Below are positions 53,395-63,070 of a stretch of DNA of 64,000 bases, piece by piece. Positions within the stretch are counted from its first letter, which is position 1, and each line of letters opens with the position of its first letter. The stretch covers positions 3,286,001 through 3,350,000 of the forward strand of contig NZ_CP079869.1 in assembly GCF_025263265.1 (NCBI RefSeq), written 5' to 3'. The notes under the pieces were generated by a model. That model was not told the origin of the DNA. It was given only the letters and a program-made list of their open reading frames with translations, and did not search any database. A program made the translations under genes and the position numbers. The DNA comes from Mycobacterium sp. SMC-4 (GTDB lineage Bacteria > Actinomycetota > Actinomycetes > Mycobacteriales > Mycobacteriaceae).

Positions 53395-55104
53395 ATGGCA
53401 GACCTGATCCTGTCCGCCGCAGCGATCGTCACGATGGACGAGCAGGTACCGCGCGCACAGGCGGTCGCCGTCTCGGACGGTCGGATCGTGGCCGTCGGAA
53501 GTGTCGACGAGTGCCGGGCAGCGCTGCCCGGTGCCGACGTCCACGACACCGGTGTCGCGGTGCTTGCTCCGGGCTTCGTTGAGCCACACGGACATCCCCT
53601 CATCAGCGGGGTGGCGACGCAGGCCCCGGCCCGATCCATCGCGCCGTGGGATGCACCGACGTGGAGAGATGTGGAGCAGATCTTCACCGAGGCCCTGCGC
53701 AGCACCGACACCGCGACCCCGTTGTGGTTCGCGGGTTTCGACGCCTTGCTGCACGGACACCCCGCGCCGCGCGCTGACGAGCTGGATCGCATCTTCGGCG
53801 ACCGGGTTGCGGTCATCACTGACAACTCCGGTCACGGCGTGTACTTCAACTCGGCGTTGATCCGGCGCTACGGCTGGGACGCCGACGCGCCGGCCGACCC
53901 GGTCGCGTCGCACTACGGACGCACCGCCGACGGTGCACTGAACGGACAGGGTTTCGAACTGCCGGTGGTGACCGCGGTGACCGGGCCGCTGATGGCAGAG
54001 ATGGGTGATCCGCTGTTGTCGGCCGCCCGGTACTTCGCGCTGATGGCGCGCGGCGGCTACACCTCCACTTCGGACATGACCTACGACCCGAAATTCGCTG
54101 CGGGTTACGAGGCCCTCGCCGCGACACCGTCATGTCCGCTGCGGGTCAGCATGTGGGAGATGTCAATCAGCGAAAGTTATGCCGAACCAGCAACTTTCAC
54201 AGCCGGCGAAGCGTGGCTGACCAAATCAGGTGTGAAGTTGTGGACCGACGGCTCACCGTGGGTGGGCAACATCGCCATCTCGTTTCCGTACCTGGACACC
54301 GAGGCCACGCGCCGTGCCGGCATCGACCCGGCCACCGCAGGTGGTGTGGACTCGATGAACTACGGCCGTGAGCAACTCGATGCGATCCTCGACAAGGCAG
54401 CACCGGCCGGATGGCAGATGGCGTTTCACGCCAATGGCGACCTGGCGCTGGACCTGGCGCTGGACGCCTACGAAGACGCGCTGGGCCGCCATCACCTGCT
54501 CGGCAGCGACCATCGCTGGCGGCTCGAGCACTGCGGCGCGGGCACCCGCGCACACTTCGACCGGGCCGCGCGCCTCGGCGTGCACGTGTCGCTGGCACCG
54601 TTTCAGTACTACTACTGGGGCGATCTGCTCGACGGCGCGATGTTCGACACCGAGCACGGTGCGCGCTGGGCGGCGTTCGCCGACGCTGTCGATTCCGGGG
54701 CGTGCGTGTCGCTGCACAACGACGGGTCGGTCTCACCGCCGACACCGGTGGTCAACATCGCCACCGCGGTCACCCGGCGCACCCGGGCCGGTGGGGTGCA
54801 CCGACCTGATCAGGCGATCCCGCTGGAGCAGGCCTGGCGGGCGCAGACCATCGACGCCGCCCGCACGCTGCGTCGTGAGCACCTTGTCGGTTCGATCACG
54901 CCGGGCAAGTTGGCCGATTTCGTCGAGTTGAGCGCCGATCCGTGGGCGGTGGCACCCGAGGCGCTGATCGACGACATTCAGGTGACGGGAACCTGGTTGG
55001 GCGGCAGACGAATCGATCTGGGCGAGTTCCTCGGCGCGGTCGGCGGCGCCGACAATGCCGAGCACTCGCATCTGGCCGAGCGCAAAGCCACCGGCTGCTG
55101 TTAG
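53395..55104 (+). CDS. Amidohydrolase family 3 protein (YtcJ-like)
   Basis: This 569-residue TIM-barrel hydrolase has the metal motif VEPHGHPLISG near residue 60, HANGDLALDLAL near residue 345 (His), WRLEHCGAGT (His) and VSLHNDGSVSP (Asp) near residue 440. This fits the amidohydrolase_3 group acting on amides or N-acyl compounds; the substrate is unknown. I chose the ATG at 53395 because the metal domain begins there. It is convergent with a PepSY lipoprotein gene and overlaps it by 4 nt. Confidence 0.9.
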   Translation: MADLILSAAAIVTMDEQVPRAQAVAVSDGRIVAVGSVDECRAALPGADVHDTGVAVLAPGFVEPHGHPLISGVATQAPARSIAPWDAPTWRDVEQIFTEALRSTDTATPLWFAGFDALLHGHPAPRADELDRIFGDRVAVITDNSGHGVYFNSALIRRYGWDADAPADPVASHYGRTADGALNGQGFELPVVTAVTGPLMAEMGDPLLSAARYFALMARGGYTSTSDMTYDPKFAAGYEALAATPSCPLRVSMWEMSISESYAEPATFTAGEAWLTKSGVKLWTDGSPWVGNIAISFPYLDTEATRRAGIDPATAGGVDSMNYGREQLDAILDKAAPAGWQMAFHANGDLALDLALDAYEDALGRHHLLGSDHRWRLEHCGAGTRAHFDRAARLGVHVSLAPFQYYYWGDLLDGAMFDTEHGARWAAFADAVDSGACVSLHNDGSVSPPTPVVNIATAVTRRTRAGGVHRPDQAIPLEQAWRAQTIDAARTLRREHLVGSITPGKLADFVELSADPWAVAPEALIDDIQVTGTWLGGRRIDLGEFLGAVGGADNAEHSHLAERKATGCC

Positions 55105-55700
55105 CGGATACTGCCGTCCTGCGCGTCGACCTTGACCTCCACCTCGGATCCGTCGGCCCGCACCAACTCCACTTTCCAGACCAATTGGGCGCCGTCGGCG
55201 TCGATCTCGAGCTCGTCGAGGAACGTGTCCGGCTCGCGGTCGGCCGCGGTCTGCAGCGCGCGTGCCGCATCGACGGTGGCCGCCTCGGCTCGGCGGGCGT
55301 CGTCGTCGGGGCTGTCCTGGCGCGTCGAAGACAGTATCCGGGTGCCGGCGGCGTCGACGATGACTTCGAACTCGTCGCCCTCGGACGCCACTTCGATCTC
55401 GAATACGCGCTGCCCGTCCCGGGTCTCGACCTGCACGTCGTAGGGGCGTCCGTTCGGAACAACTGCTGCCGAGGTGCGCAACGCTTCCTGGGCAGCCGGT
55501 ACGGGCAGCCCGGGTCCACCCGGTGTCGGTGGGAGGGGCAACGTCTCGGTCGTCGTCGCAGCCGGTGCCGGTGCGGTCGCGGTGACGGTCTCGGTGACCA
55601 CCGACTCAGTGGGGGTGTCACCGCCCTGCCCGCACCCGCTGACCGCCAGGGCGAGACTGGCCGCACTGATCACTGCCAGGGACTTGCTGCGCGGCGTCAT
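55101..55700 (-). CDS. PepSY-domain lipoprotein
   Basis: This 199-residue protein has a lipoprotein signal (lipobox VSGC), a Thr/Pro/Ala-rich linker and two PepSY-like repeats (about residues 90–130 and 140–199) with alternating beta strands such as FEIEVASEGDEFEVIVDAAGTRIL and VWKVELVRADGSEVEVKVDAQDGSI. PepSY domains often inhibit peptidases or bind ligands at the cell surface; the partner is unknown. Confidence 0.85.
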   Translation of the reverse strand: MTPRSKSLAVISAASLALAVSGCGQGGDTPTESVVTETVTATAPAPAATTTETLPLPPTPGGPGLPVPAAQEALRTSAAVVPNGRPYDVQVETRDGQRVFEIEVASEGDEFEVIVDAAGTRILSSTRQDSPDDDARRAEAATVDAARALQTAADREPDTFLDELEIDADGAQLVWKVELVRADGSEVEVKVDAQDGSIR

Positions 55701-55740
55701 GCCTGCCCTTTACCCGGCGGCGTCGTCGACGAATCCTGCG

Positions 55741-55815
55741 TGGTGGGCGCGGACGGTATCGAACCGCCGACCGCTGGTGTGTAAAACCAGAGCTCTACCA
55801 CTGAGCTACGCGCCC
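55741..55815 (-). tRNA. tRNA-Val (anticodon UAC)
   Basis: On the minus strand the acceptor arms GGGCGCG and CGCGCCC pair. The D arm GCTCAGTGGTAGAGC, anticodon arm CTGGT-TTTACAC-ACCAG with anticodon TAC, and T arm with GGTTCGATACC are all normal. The discriminator is A and the CCA end is encoded (55741–55743). No further tRNA is adjacent. Confidence 0.96.
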
Positions 55816-55899
55816 GATCCCGGGCAGGCTACACGCCGCCGGGTGGTATCCGGAAATTGTCACCGCCGACCGGGCCACCTCCACCGAGAGTGAATCCTG

Positions 55900-55925
55900 G
55901 GCGGAAAAACGGCCGATTTTCCGCC
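55900..55925 (-). terminator. Hairpin downstream of ahpE
   Basis: GGCGGAAAA (55900–55908) and TTTTCCGCC (55917–55925) form a 9-bp stem with an 8-nt loop, about 25 nt after the ahpE stop. There is a T run inside the 3' arm rather than after it, so termination strength is uncertain. Confidence 0.55.
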
Positions 55926-55950
55926 GCTATCGCACGCTCGGCGACTGAAC

Positions 55951-56409
55951 TCAGCCCAGCGCCGCCAGCGCACCCGCGAACACCGCCGCGTCGCGCTCCT
56001 CCCCCGGCTGGCGGCAGTCGGCGAAGCGCACCGTCCCAGTTCGGTCGACGGCGAAGGTCCCCCGGTTGGCGAAGCCCGACGCATCGTTGAACACCCCGTA
56101 GTCCTGGCTGATCGCTCCGTGCGGCCAGAAGTCCGATAGCACCGGGAAGCTGAATTCGCGCTGGGTGGCCCAGACCTTGTGCGTCGGCGACGGTCCGACC
56201 GAGATGGCCAGCGTGGCGAGCCCGTCGTTGACGAAATCGGATGCGTGGTCGCGGATGTGGTCAAGTTCGCGCTGACAGATACCGGTGAACGCCAGCGGGA
56301 AAAAGACCAGCAAGACGTCTTTCACACCGCGGAAGCCGCTGAGGGTGACCGGCTGATTGTTCTGGTCCTTGAGCGTGAAGTCCGGCGCGCTGTCGCCGAC
56401 AGCGAGCAC
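55951..56409 (-). CDS. ahpE: One-cysteine peroxiredoxin AhpE
   Basis: This 152-residue peroxiredoxin reduces peroxides. Its peroxidatic Cys45 lies in PLAFTGICQRE, the classic PxxxTxxC motif, and no resolving cysteine is evident. The GTG at 56409 (MLAVGDSAPDFTLKDQNNQ) gives the same start as M. tuberculosis AhpE (Rv2238c) and lies 2 nt after the stop of the DUF3052 gene. Reduction in M. tuberculosis is by mycothiol/mycoredoxin. Confidence 0.95.
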   Translation of the reverse strand: MLAVGDSAPDFTLKDQNNQPVTLSGFRGVKDVLLVFFPLAFTGICQRELDHIRDHASDFVNDGLATLAISVGPSPTHKVWATQREFSFPVLSDFWPHGAISQDYGVFNDASGFANRGTFAVDRTGTVRFADCRQPGEERDAAVFAGALAALG

Positions 56410-56411
56410 CC

Positions 56412-56840
56412 TCAGGCCCGCCGGCCGGCGGCCTTGGACTTCGGTTGCACCAGTCGACTGGCGATCCAATCACCCAGATTCGCCGACGAGGTCTGCATCA
56501 GCCCCGCGGTCGGAGCCGATTCGGCGATTTCGGCGGGCTGCACGTGACCCGGCTTGCCGGTCTTGGGAGTGACGACCCAGATGACACCGTCGTCGGCCAG
56601 TGGGGTGATGGCGTCCATCAGCTTGTCCACCAGGTCTCCGTCACCGTCACGCCACCACAGCAGCACGACATCGACGACCTCGTCGGAGTCCTCATCGAGC
56701 AGGTCCCCACCGGAGGCATCCTCGATGTCAGCCCGGATGTCGTCGTCGGTGTCCTCGTCCCAGCCCAACTCCTGGACAATTTGCTTGTTTTCGATGCCCA
56801 GTCTGCGGGCGTAGTTCGGGGGGTCACCCGCCGACACCAC
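56412..56840 (-). CDS. DUF3052 family protein (Rv2239c-like)
   Basis: This is a 142-residue acidic protein of unknown function, with the motifs NYARRLGIENKQIVQELGWDEDTDDDIRADIEDASG and WVVTPKTGKPGHVQPAEIAESAPTAGL; the family is restricted to actinobacteria. I chose the GTG at 56840 because the Shine-Dalgarno AAGGAGG ends 7 nt upstream; an ATG seven codons earlier would place that Shine-Dalgarno inside the gene. It precedes ahpE by 2 nt and is co-transcribed with it. Confidence 0.83.
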   Translation of the reverse strand: MVSAGDPPNYARRLGIENKQIVQELGWDEDTDDDIRADIEDASGGDLLDEDSDEVVDVVLLWWRDGDGDLVDKLMDAITPLADDGVIWVVTPKTGKPGHVQPAEIAESAPTAGLMQTSSANLGDWIASRLVQPKSKAAGRRA

Positions 56841-56944
56841 GGTCAGTCCTCCTTCGGTCATTGCCGCGCGCACCGTGCGCTCGGCCACATACGCGCTCTA
56901 TCGTCGCACGCCATCGGTGTCCGGCACGCCATGTAACGGCAGGT

Positions 56945-57523
56945 TCATCGGTACGCCGCGTCGCACCGGTCCAACGCGAGGGTCTTGGAATCGTTCAAGC
57001 GCGCGATCGCGGCGTTGATCTCGGCGACGGGATAGTTGCCCGCGATTGCGCTCGCGACCCCGCGCGCAGCCTCGATCCAGCTGGTGAGGGCGTCGCGCAG
57101 GTCCGCCGGCAGCGCCTCGGACATCGCCGCGACCACCCCGTCGGCGCTGTTGTTCAGCGCGTCGACGGCCGGACCGACTTGGACGCCGGCCCGCGGCGGA
57201 TCCGTGTTGAGCGCATCGACGAACGTGTTGACCGCACCGACCGCCTCCGCACTGCTGGAGCTCATCTCCTCGCAGGAGAGCCGGATCGCCTCGGTCCGCA
57301 GCACCTCCTGCCGTTGGGCCTCGCGGGCGCGGGAGCTGGCTGCCGACGCCGCGACCGATGCCGACACCGAGGACCGGTACTGCCGGGCTTCGCTGTCCGA
57401 GGCTGCCGCGTCCCCGGCGGTGATGTGCGTGCACCCCACCACGACCATGGTCAGTGCGGCCAGAATTCCGGCGACGAAGGCGACGAGCCGCACCCGGGGG
57501 GCGCTCAGCCAACCGATCAGCAC
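56945..57523 (-). CDS. Putative exported lipoprotein, helical (Rv2240c-like)
   Basis: This is a 192-residue protein with a hydrophobic N-terminus ending in VVVGC (lipobox-like) and then an almost all-alpha, Ala-rich mature part with conserved Cys near residues 95 and 186. No known domain is recognised. I chose the GTG at 57523 (MLIGWLSAPRVRL) because TAACGT lies 8 nt upstream; the very long frame upstream overlaps the aceE promoter. It is divergent from aceE. Confidence 0.75.
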   Translation of the reverse strand: MLIGWLSAPRVRLVAFVAGILAALTMVVVGCTHITAGDAAASDSEARQYRSSVSASVAASAASSRAREAQRQEVLRTEAIRLSCEEMSSSSAEAVGAVNTFVDALNTDPPRAGVQVGPAVDALNNSADGVVAAMSEALPADLRDALTSWIEAARGVASAIAGNYPVAEINAAIARLNDSKTLALDRCDAAYR

Positions 57524-57531
57524 GGTGCCAG

Positions 57532-57537
57532 ACGTTA
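57532..57537 (-). promoter_or_regulatory. −10 element of the Rv2240c-like gene (leaderless)
   Basis: TAACGT on the minus strand lies 8 nt before the GTG at 57523. Confidence 0.5.
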
Positions 57538-57716
57538 CCTTTTCACCTGGCGATTCACCTCGGTCTTGGCCACTGCCAAACCACGTTGACCGCACTACTG
57601 CCACCCCGCGGCGCGGATGGGGCAGGATTGGACAAGGATAGGAACTGCGCGTGCCACCTGAGCACACCCACTCGGACTGGCGCGGGCATACCCCACCGCC
57701 TAACAAGGAGCGGAAG

Positions 57717-60506
57717 TTGACCACCGAGTTCGTGCGCCAGGACCTGGCCCAAAACTCCAGCAGCACAGGCGAACCCGACCGCGTTCGGGTCATCCGGGAA
57801 GGTGTCGCGTCGTATCTTCCCGACATCGACCCCGAGGAGACCGGCGAGTGGCTGGAATCCTTTGACGACCTGCTCGAGCGCTCCGGGCCGGCCCGGGCGC
57901 GTTACCTGATGCTGCGGTTACTGGAGCGTTCACGGGAAAAGCGCGTGGCCATCCCGGCGCTGACCTCCACCGACTACGTCAACACCATCCCGACCGAGCT
58001 GGAGCCGTGGTTCCCCGGCGACGAGGAGGTCGAGCGCCGTTACCGGGCGTGGATCCGGTGGAACGCCGCGATCATGGTGCACCGGGCGCAGCGTCCGGGA
58101 GTGGGCGTGGGCGGGCACATCTCGACGTACGCGTCCTCGGCCGCCCTCTATGAGGTCGGTTTCAACCACTTCTTCCGCGGCAAGAGCCACCCCGGGGGCG
58201 GAGACCAGATCTTCATCCAGGGTCACGCGTCTCCGGGTATCTACGCGCGCGCCTACCTGGAGGGGCGGCTCACCGCCGACCAGCTCGACGGCTTCCGCCA
58301 GGAACACAGCCACCCCGGTGGCGGTATCCCGTCCTACCCGCACCCGCGGCTGATGCCCGACTTCTGGGAGTTCCCGACGGTGTCGATGGGCTTGGGCCCG
58401 ATCAATGCCATCTACCAGGCGCGGTTCAACCATTACCTGCGCGACCGCGGCATCAAGGACACCTCCGGCCAGCATGTCTGGGCGTTCCTCGGCGACGGCG
58501 AGATGGACGAGCCGGAAAGCCGCGGTCTGGCCCACGTCGCCGCCCTGGAGGGCCTGGACAACCTGACGTTCGTGGTGAACTGCAATCTGCAGCGCCTGGA
58601 CGGCCCGGTACGCGGCAACGGCAAGATCATCCAGGAGTTGGAGTCGTTCTTCCGCGGCGCCGGCTGGAACGTCATCAAGGTGGTCTGGGGCCGCGAGTGG
58701 GACGCACTGCTGCACGCTGACCGCGACGGCGCGCTGGTCAATCTGATGAACACCACTCCCGACGGCGATTTCCAGACCTACAAGGCCAACAACGGCGGCT
58801 ACGTTCGCGACCACTTCTTCGGACGTGACCCGCGCACCAAGGCGCTTGTCGAACCGATGAGCGACAAGGAGATCTGGAACCTCAAGCGCGGCGGCCACGA
58901 CTACCGCAAGGTCTACGCGGCCTACCACGCGGCGCTCGAGCACAAGGGCCAGCCCACGATCATCCTGGCCAAGACCATCAAGGGTTACACGCTGGGCAAG
59001 CACTTCGAGGGCCGCAATGCCACGCACCAGATGAAAAAGCTTGCGCTGCAGGACCTCAAGGACTTCCGCGACGTGCAGCGCATTCCGATCAGCGACCAGC
59101 AGCTCGAAGACAATCCCTACCTGCCGCCCTATTACCACCCTGGCCCGGAGGCGCCCGAGATCCGCTACATGCTCGACCGCCGGCGGGCGCTGGGCGGTTT
59201 CATCCCCGAGCGCAGGACGAAGTCCAAAACGCTGTCCCTGCCCGGCCGCGATACCTACAAGGCACTGAAGAAGGGGTCGGGCAAGCAGGAGGTGGCCACC
59301 ACCATGGCGACCGTTCGGACGTTCAAGGAGCTGTTACGGGACAAGAACATCGGGTCACGCATCGTCCCGATCATCCCCGACGAGGCCCGCACCTTCGGCA
59401 TGGACTCGTGGTTCCCCAATCTCAAGATCTACAACCGCAACGGTCAGCTCTACACCTCCGTCGATGCCGAACTGATGCTGGCCTACCGGGAAAGTGAAGT
59501 CGGTCAGATCCTGCACGAGGGCATCAACGAGGCCGGCTCGACGGCCAGCTTCACCGCCGTCGGCACGTCCTATGCGACGCACAACGAGCCCATGATCCCG
59601 ATCTACATCTTCTACTCGATGTTCGGTTTCCAGCGCACCGGTGACGCGTTCTGGGCCGCGGCCGACCAGATGGCCCGCGGGTTCGTGCTCGGCGCCACCG
59701 CCGGTCGAACCACGCTGGTCGGTGAGGGGCTGCAACACGCCGACGGGCACTCGCTGCTGCTCGCCGCGACCAATCCGGCGGTGGTCTCGTATGACCCGGC
59801 ATTCGCCTTCGAGATCGCCTACCTCATCGAAAGTGGTCTGACCCGGATGTACGGGGAGAACCCGGAGAACATCTACTTCTACCTGACCATCTACAACGAG
59901 CCCTACGTGCAGCCCGCCGAACCGGAGAACCTCGATGTCGAAGGTCTGTTGCGGGGTATCTACCGCTACCAGCCGGCCGGGCAGAAGCGCAGCAACGTCG
60001 CGCAAATTCTGGCCTCCGGCGTGGCGATGCCGTCGGCGCTGAAGGCCGCCGAGCTGCTCGCCGAGGAATGGGATGTCGCCGCGGACGTGTGGTCGGTGAC
60101 CAGTTGGGGTGAACTCAACCGCGACGGTGTGGCCATCGTGAAGGAGGCGCTGCGCCACCCGGACAAGCCGCCCGCCACCCCGTATGTCACCGAGGTGTTG
60201 GCCCAGACCGCCGGACCGGTGGTCGCGGTCTCGGACTGGATGCGCGCGGTGCCCGAGCAGATCCGGCCGTGGGTGCCCGGCACCTACATCACGCTGGGCA
60301 CCGACGGGTTCGGTTTTTCCGACACCCGCCCGGCAGCTCGCCGGTTCTTCAATACCGATGCCGAGTCGGTCGTGGTCGCGGTGCTGCAGGGGTTGGCCCG
60401 CGACGGCAACCTCGACATGTCGGTAGCCGTCGAGGCCGCCAAGAAGTACGAGATCGACGACGTGATGGCGGCACCGGAGCAGACGTCGGACCCCGGAGTC
60501 GCGTAG
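57717..60506 (+). CDS. aceE: Pyruvate dehydrogenase E1 component, homodimeric (AceE)
   Basis: This 929-residue ThDP enzyme decarboxylates pyruvate and acetylates DlaT lipoyl groups. The homodimeric AceE type is recognised by [37 protein letters not shown] and the ThDP motif [12 protein letters not shown]...[20 protein letters not shown]. The start is TTG at 57717 ([14 protein letters not shown]), supported by AAGGAG 6 nt upstream and by the same N-terminus in the M. tuberculosis protein. The stop codon is the first of four in a 30-bp tandem repeat. Confidence 0.96.
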   Translation: MTTEFVRQDLAQNSSSTGEPDRVRVIREGVASYLPDIDPEETGEWLESFDDLLERSGPARARYLMLRLLERSREKRVAIPALTSTDYVNTIPTELEPWFPGDEEVERRYRAWIRWNAAIMVHRAQRPGVGVGGHISTYASSAALYEVGFNHFFRGKSHPGGGDQIFIQGHASPGIYARAYLEGRLTADQLDGFRQEHSHPGGGIPSYPHPRLMPDFWEFPTVSMGLGPINAIYQARFNHYLRDRGIKDTSGQHVWAFLGDGEMDEPESRGLAHVAALEGLDNLTFVVNCNLQRLDGPVRGNGKIIQELESFFRGAGWNVIKVVWGREWDALLHADRDGALVNLMNTTPDGDFQTYKANNGGYVRDHFFGRDPRTKALVEPMSDKEIWNLKRGGHDYRKVYAAYHAALEHKGQPTIILAKTIKGYTLGKHFEGRNATHQMKKLALQDLKDFRDVQRIPISDQQLEDNPYLPPYYHPGPEAPEIRYMLDRRRALGGFIPERRTKSKTLSLPGRDTYKALKKGSGKQEVATTMATVRTFKELLRDKNIGSRIVPIIPDEARTFGMDSWFPNLKIYNRNGQLYTSVDAELMLAYRESEVGQILHEGINEAGSTASFTAVGTSYATHNEPMIPIYIFYSMFGFQRTGDAFWAAADQMARGFVLGATAGRTTLVGEGLQHADGHSLLLAATNPAVVSYDPAFAFEIAYLIESGLTRMYGENPENIYFYLTIYNEPYVQPAEPENLDVEGLLRGIYRYQPAGQKRSNVAQILASGVAMPSALKAAELLAEEWDVAADVWSVTSWGELNRDGVAIVKEALRHPDKPPATPYVTEVLAQTAGPVVAVSDWMRAVPEQIRPWVPGTYITLGTDGFGFSDTRPAARRFFNTDAESVVVAVLQGLARDGNLDMSVAVEAAKKYEIDDVMAAPEQTSDPGVA

Positions 60507-60605
60507 GCGACGACATTCGGCCCGCGAGTCGCGTAGGCGACGACATTCGGCCCGCGAGTCGCGTAGGCGACGACATTCGGCCTGCGAGTCGCGTAGGCGA
60601 CGACA
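60496..60605 (+). repeat. 30-bp tandem repeat starting at the aceE stop codon
   Basis: Three full units (60496–60525, 60526–60555, 60556–60585) and 20 bases of a fourth. Each starts GAGTCGCGTAGGCGACGAC, where GTCGC and GCGAC form a 5-bp stem with the TAG stop of aceE inside the GTAG loop, and then continues ATTCGGCCCGC. Unit three has one C-to-T change. Since 30 is a multiple of three, each copy presents TAG in the aceE frame. The mabR promoter follows. Confidence 0.96.
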
Positions 60606-60634
60606 GCTTGGAGGTTTCTGCCAGAAGGTAGGCG

Positions 60635-60640
60635 TAGCTT
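60635..60640 (+). promoter_or_regulatory. −10 element of mabR (leaderless)
   Basis: TAGCTT lies 6 nt before the ATG of mabR at 60647, about 30 nt after the aceE repeat array. Confidence 0.55.
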
Positions 60641-60646
60641 TTAGGG

Positions 60647-61933
60647 ATGGCCGACAATCGGTTCGTCCCGCCTCGCTCAACGGTGGAGATGCTGGAGAAC
60701 GTCCCGGAGTCGGCGCTGCGCCGACTCAAGCAGTACTCGGGGCGGCTGGCCACCGAAGCTGTCCAGGTGATGGGCGAGCGGCTGCCGTTCTTCGCTGAGT
60801 TGGAGGCCTCCCAGCGGGCCAGCGTGCAGCTGGTGGTGCAGACCGCGGTGGTCAACTTCGTCGAGTGGATGCGCAACCCCGACGGCGATGTCAGCTATAC
60901 CGCGCAGGCCTTCGAGGTGGTGCCGCAGGATCTGCGGCGGCGCATCGCGCTGCGCCAGTCGGTCGAGATGGTGCGCGTGACGATGGAATTTTTCGAGGAA
61001 GTGGTCCCGCTGTTGGCGCGCAGTGAGGAGCAGTTGACCGCGCTGACCGCGGGCATCCTGCGCTACAGCCGTGACCTCGCCTTCGCCGCCGCTTCGGCCT
61101 ACGCCGACCAGGCCGAGGCGCGCGGCGCGTGGGACACCCGGATGGAGGCCAATCTGGTCGACGCGGTCGTGCGCGGCGATGTGGGCCCCGAGCTGCAGTC
61201 CCAGGCCGCGGCGCTGAACTGGGACGCCACCGCCCCGGCCACCGTCATCGTCGGGCTGCCCCGACACGAGCGGGCCGAGTTCGCCGGTGACGACGTGCAC
61301 GCGGCGGCCGGTCGCCACAACCGTGCTGCGCTGTCGGATGTGCACGGCACCTGGCTGGTGGCGATCGTCTCCGGGGGCCTGTCCCCGACCGACCGGTTCC
61401 TCGCCGATTTGATGAAGGTGTTCGACGACGGCCCGGTGGTGATCGGGCCGACCGCCCCCACGCTCGCGGCGGCCAGTCGCAGCGCCACCGAGGCCATCGC
61501 GGGCATGAATGCGGTCGCCGGCTGGACCGGCGCGCCCCGGCCGGTTCCGGCCCGTGAGTTACTGCCCGAACGGGCATTGCTCGGTGATGCGACCGCAGCT
61601 GCGGCGCTCGAAGCCGAGGTGATGCGCCCGCTGTCCGATGCCGGTCCGGCGCTGATGGAGACGCTGGATGCCTACCTCGACGCGGGCGGAGCGATAGAAG
61701 CTTGCGCACGGAAATTGTTCGTTCATCCAAATACCGTCCGTTACCGGCTACGCCGGATCGCCGATTTCACCGGCCGCGATCCCACCGTTCCGCGGGACGC
61801 GTACGTGCTCCGGGTGGCCTCGACAGTCGGCCGGCTGACCCGCCAAGCCCAGCAGAGCACAACGCAGTTCACGCAGTCCGGGCAGCTCAACGGTGTTGCG
61901 TCCGTCACAAAATGGGGCGGTAATCCGGAATGA
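60647..61933 (+). CDS. mabR: PucR-type transcriptional regulator MabR
   Basis: This 428-residue protein has a GGDEF-like middle region and a C-terminal PucR helix-turn-helix (GAIEACARKLFVHPNTVRYRLRRIADFTGRD). Its orthologue (Rv2242; MSMEG MabR) represses or activates the FAS-II operon fabD-acpM-kasA-kasB. It lies directly upstream of that operon, with the palindrome at 61973–61997 between them. The start is set by the TAGCTT −10. Confidence 0.93.
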   Translation: MADNRFVPPRSTVEMLENVPESALRRLKQYSGRLATEAVQVMGERLPFFAELEASQRASVQLVVQTAVVNFVEWMRNPDGDVSYTAQAFEVVPQDLRRRIALRQSVEMVRVTMEFFEEVVPLLARSEEQLTALTAGILRYSRDLAFAAASAYADQAEARGAWDTRMEANLVDAVVRGDVGPELQSQAAALNWDATAPATVIVGLPRHERAEFAGDDVHAAAGRHNRAALSDVHGTWLVAIVSGGLSPTDRFLADLMKVFDDGPVVIGPTAPTLAAASRSATEAIAGMNAVAGWTGAPRPVPARELLPERALLGDATAAAALEAEVMRPLSDAGPALMETLDAYLDAGGAIEACARKLFVHPNTVRYRLRRIADFTGRDPTVPRDAYVLRVASTVGRLTRQAQQSTTQFTQSGQLNGVASVTKWGGNPE

Positions 61934-61972
61934 CATGTTTCGCCGCGGTATCGATGGCGTCGCATCACATGC

Positions 61973-61997
61973 GTTTTTGTGGGAGTCCCACAAAAAC
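61973..61997 (+). promoter_or_regulatory. Perfect 25-bp palindrome, predicted MabR operator of the FAS-II operon
   Basis: Arms GTTTTTGTGGGA (61973–61984) and TCCCACAAAAAC (61986–61997) around a single G are perfectly complementary. It lies 65 nt before fabD. A second, imperfect pair AAAAC (62031–62035) and GTTTT (62048–62052) occurs closer to the gene, and TTACAC (62020–62025) and CACAAT (62042–62047) with 16-nt spacing could be the promoter. MabR is known to bind a TTTTGT-type inverted repeat in this promoter in M. smegmatis. Confidence 0.8.
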
Positions 61998-62061
61998 ATA
62001 AGAAAGAGTTCATAGTCTCTTACACCGGGCAAAACCGTCTTCACAATGTTTTCTTAAAGAC

Positions 62062-62997
62062 GTGTCCGACAAAACTGTGCTTGCATTCCTCGCGCCCGGA
62101 CAGGGTTCTCAGACACCCGGCATGCTCGCCGAGTGGCTTGAGCTCGCCGGCGCTGCGGAACGCATTGCGTCGTGGTCGGAGATCAGCGGACTGGACCTGG
62201 GCCGGCTCGGCACCACCGCCACCGCAGAAGAGATCACCGACACCGCGGTGACCCAGCCGCTGGTCGTGGCTGCCACCCTGCTGGCGCACCAGGAACTACT
62301 CTCCCGGGGCGTGCTCACCGGGGACGAGGAGATCCTCGCCGCCGGGCACTCCGTCGGTGAGATTGCCGCCTACGCCATCGCCGGGGTCATCTCCGCAGAT
62401 GAAGCGGTCTCGCTGGCCGCGACCCGCGGCGCCGAGATGGCCAAGGCATGCGCCCTGGAGCCCACCGGGATGTCCGCCCTGCTCGGTGGCGACGAGAACG
62501 AGGTATTGGCCCGCCTGGAGGCCTTGGATCTGGTCCCGGCCAACCGCAACGCCGCAGGACAGATCGTGGCCGCGGGTGCCCTGGCGGCGCTGGAGAAGCT
62601 GGCCGAGGACCCGCCGGCACGCGCCCGGGTTCGTCCGCTGGCCACCGCGGGCGCCTTCCACACCCAGTACATGGCGTCGGCCCTGGACGGGTACGCCACC
62701 GTGGCCGACCGGGTCAACCCGTCCGAGCCGACGGTTACTCTGCTTTCCAACGCCGACGGCCGTCCGGTGTCGTCGGCGGCCGACGCGATGGCCAAGCTCG
62801 TCGCCCAGATGACGCGGCCTGTCCGCTGGGACCTGTGCACCGCCACCATGAAGGAACACGGCGTCACCGCGATTGTCGAGTTCCCGCCCGCGGGCACCCT
62901 GACCGGCATCGCCAAACGTGAACTTCGGGGGGTTCCGACGCACGCCGTCAAGTCCCCCGCTGACCTGGACGGGCTCGCGGAATCGCTCCGCAGCTGA
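62062..62997 (+). CDS. fabD: Malonyl-CoA:ACP transacylase (FabD)
   Basis: This 311-residue transferase loads malonyl onto AcpM for mycolic acid chain elongation. The nucleophile Ser is in AAGHSVGEIAAYA near residue 95, and the catalytic His is in TAGAFHTQYM near residue 200; AFLAPGQGSQTPGML is the N-terminal oxyanion motif. The GTG at 62062 begins the protein. acpM follows 73 nt later. Confidence 0.96.
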   Translation: MSDKTVLAFLAPGQGSQTPGMLAEWLELAGAAERIASWSEISGLDLGRLGTTATAEEITDTAVTQPLVVAATLLAHQELLSRGVLTGDEEILAAGHSVGEIAAYAIAGVISADEAVSLAATRGAEMAKACALEPTGMSALLGGDENEVLARLEALDLVPANRNAAGQIVAAGALAALEKLAEDPPARARVRPLATAGAFHTQYMASALDGYATVADRVNPSEPTVTLLSNADGRPVSSAADAMAKLVAQMTRPVRWDLCTATMKEHGVTAIVEFPPAGTLTGIAKRELRGVPTHAVKSPADLDGLAESLRS

Positions 62998-63070
62998 CCA
63001 GTGAACACCACGCACGACCAGCTCGATCACATCCGTTCGAAGTAACAACCGATAACAAGAAGGAGCCACC

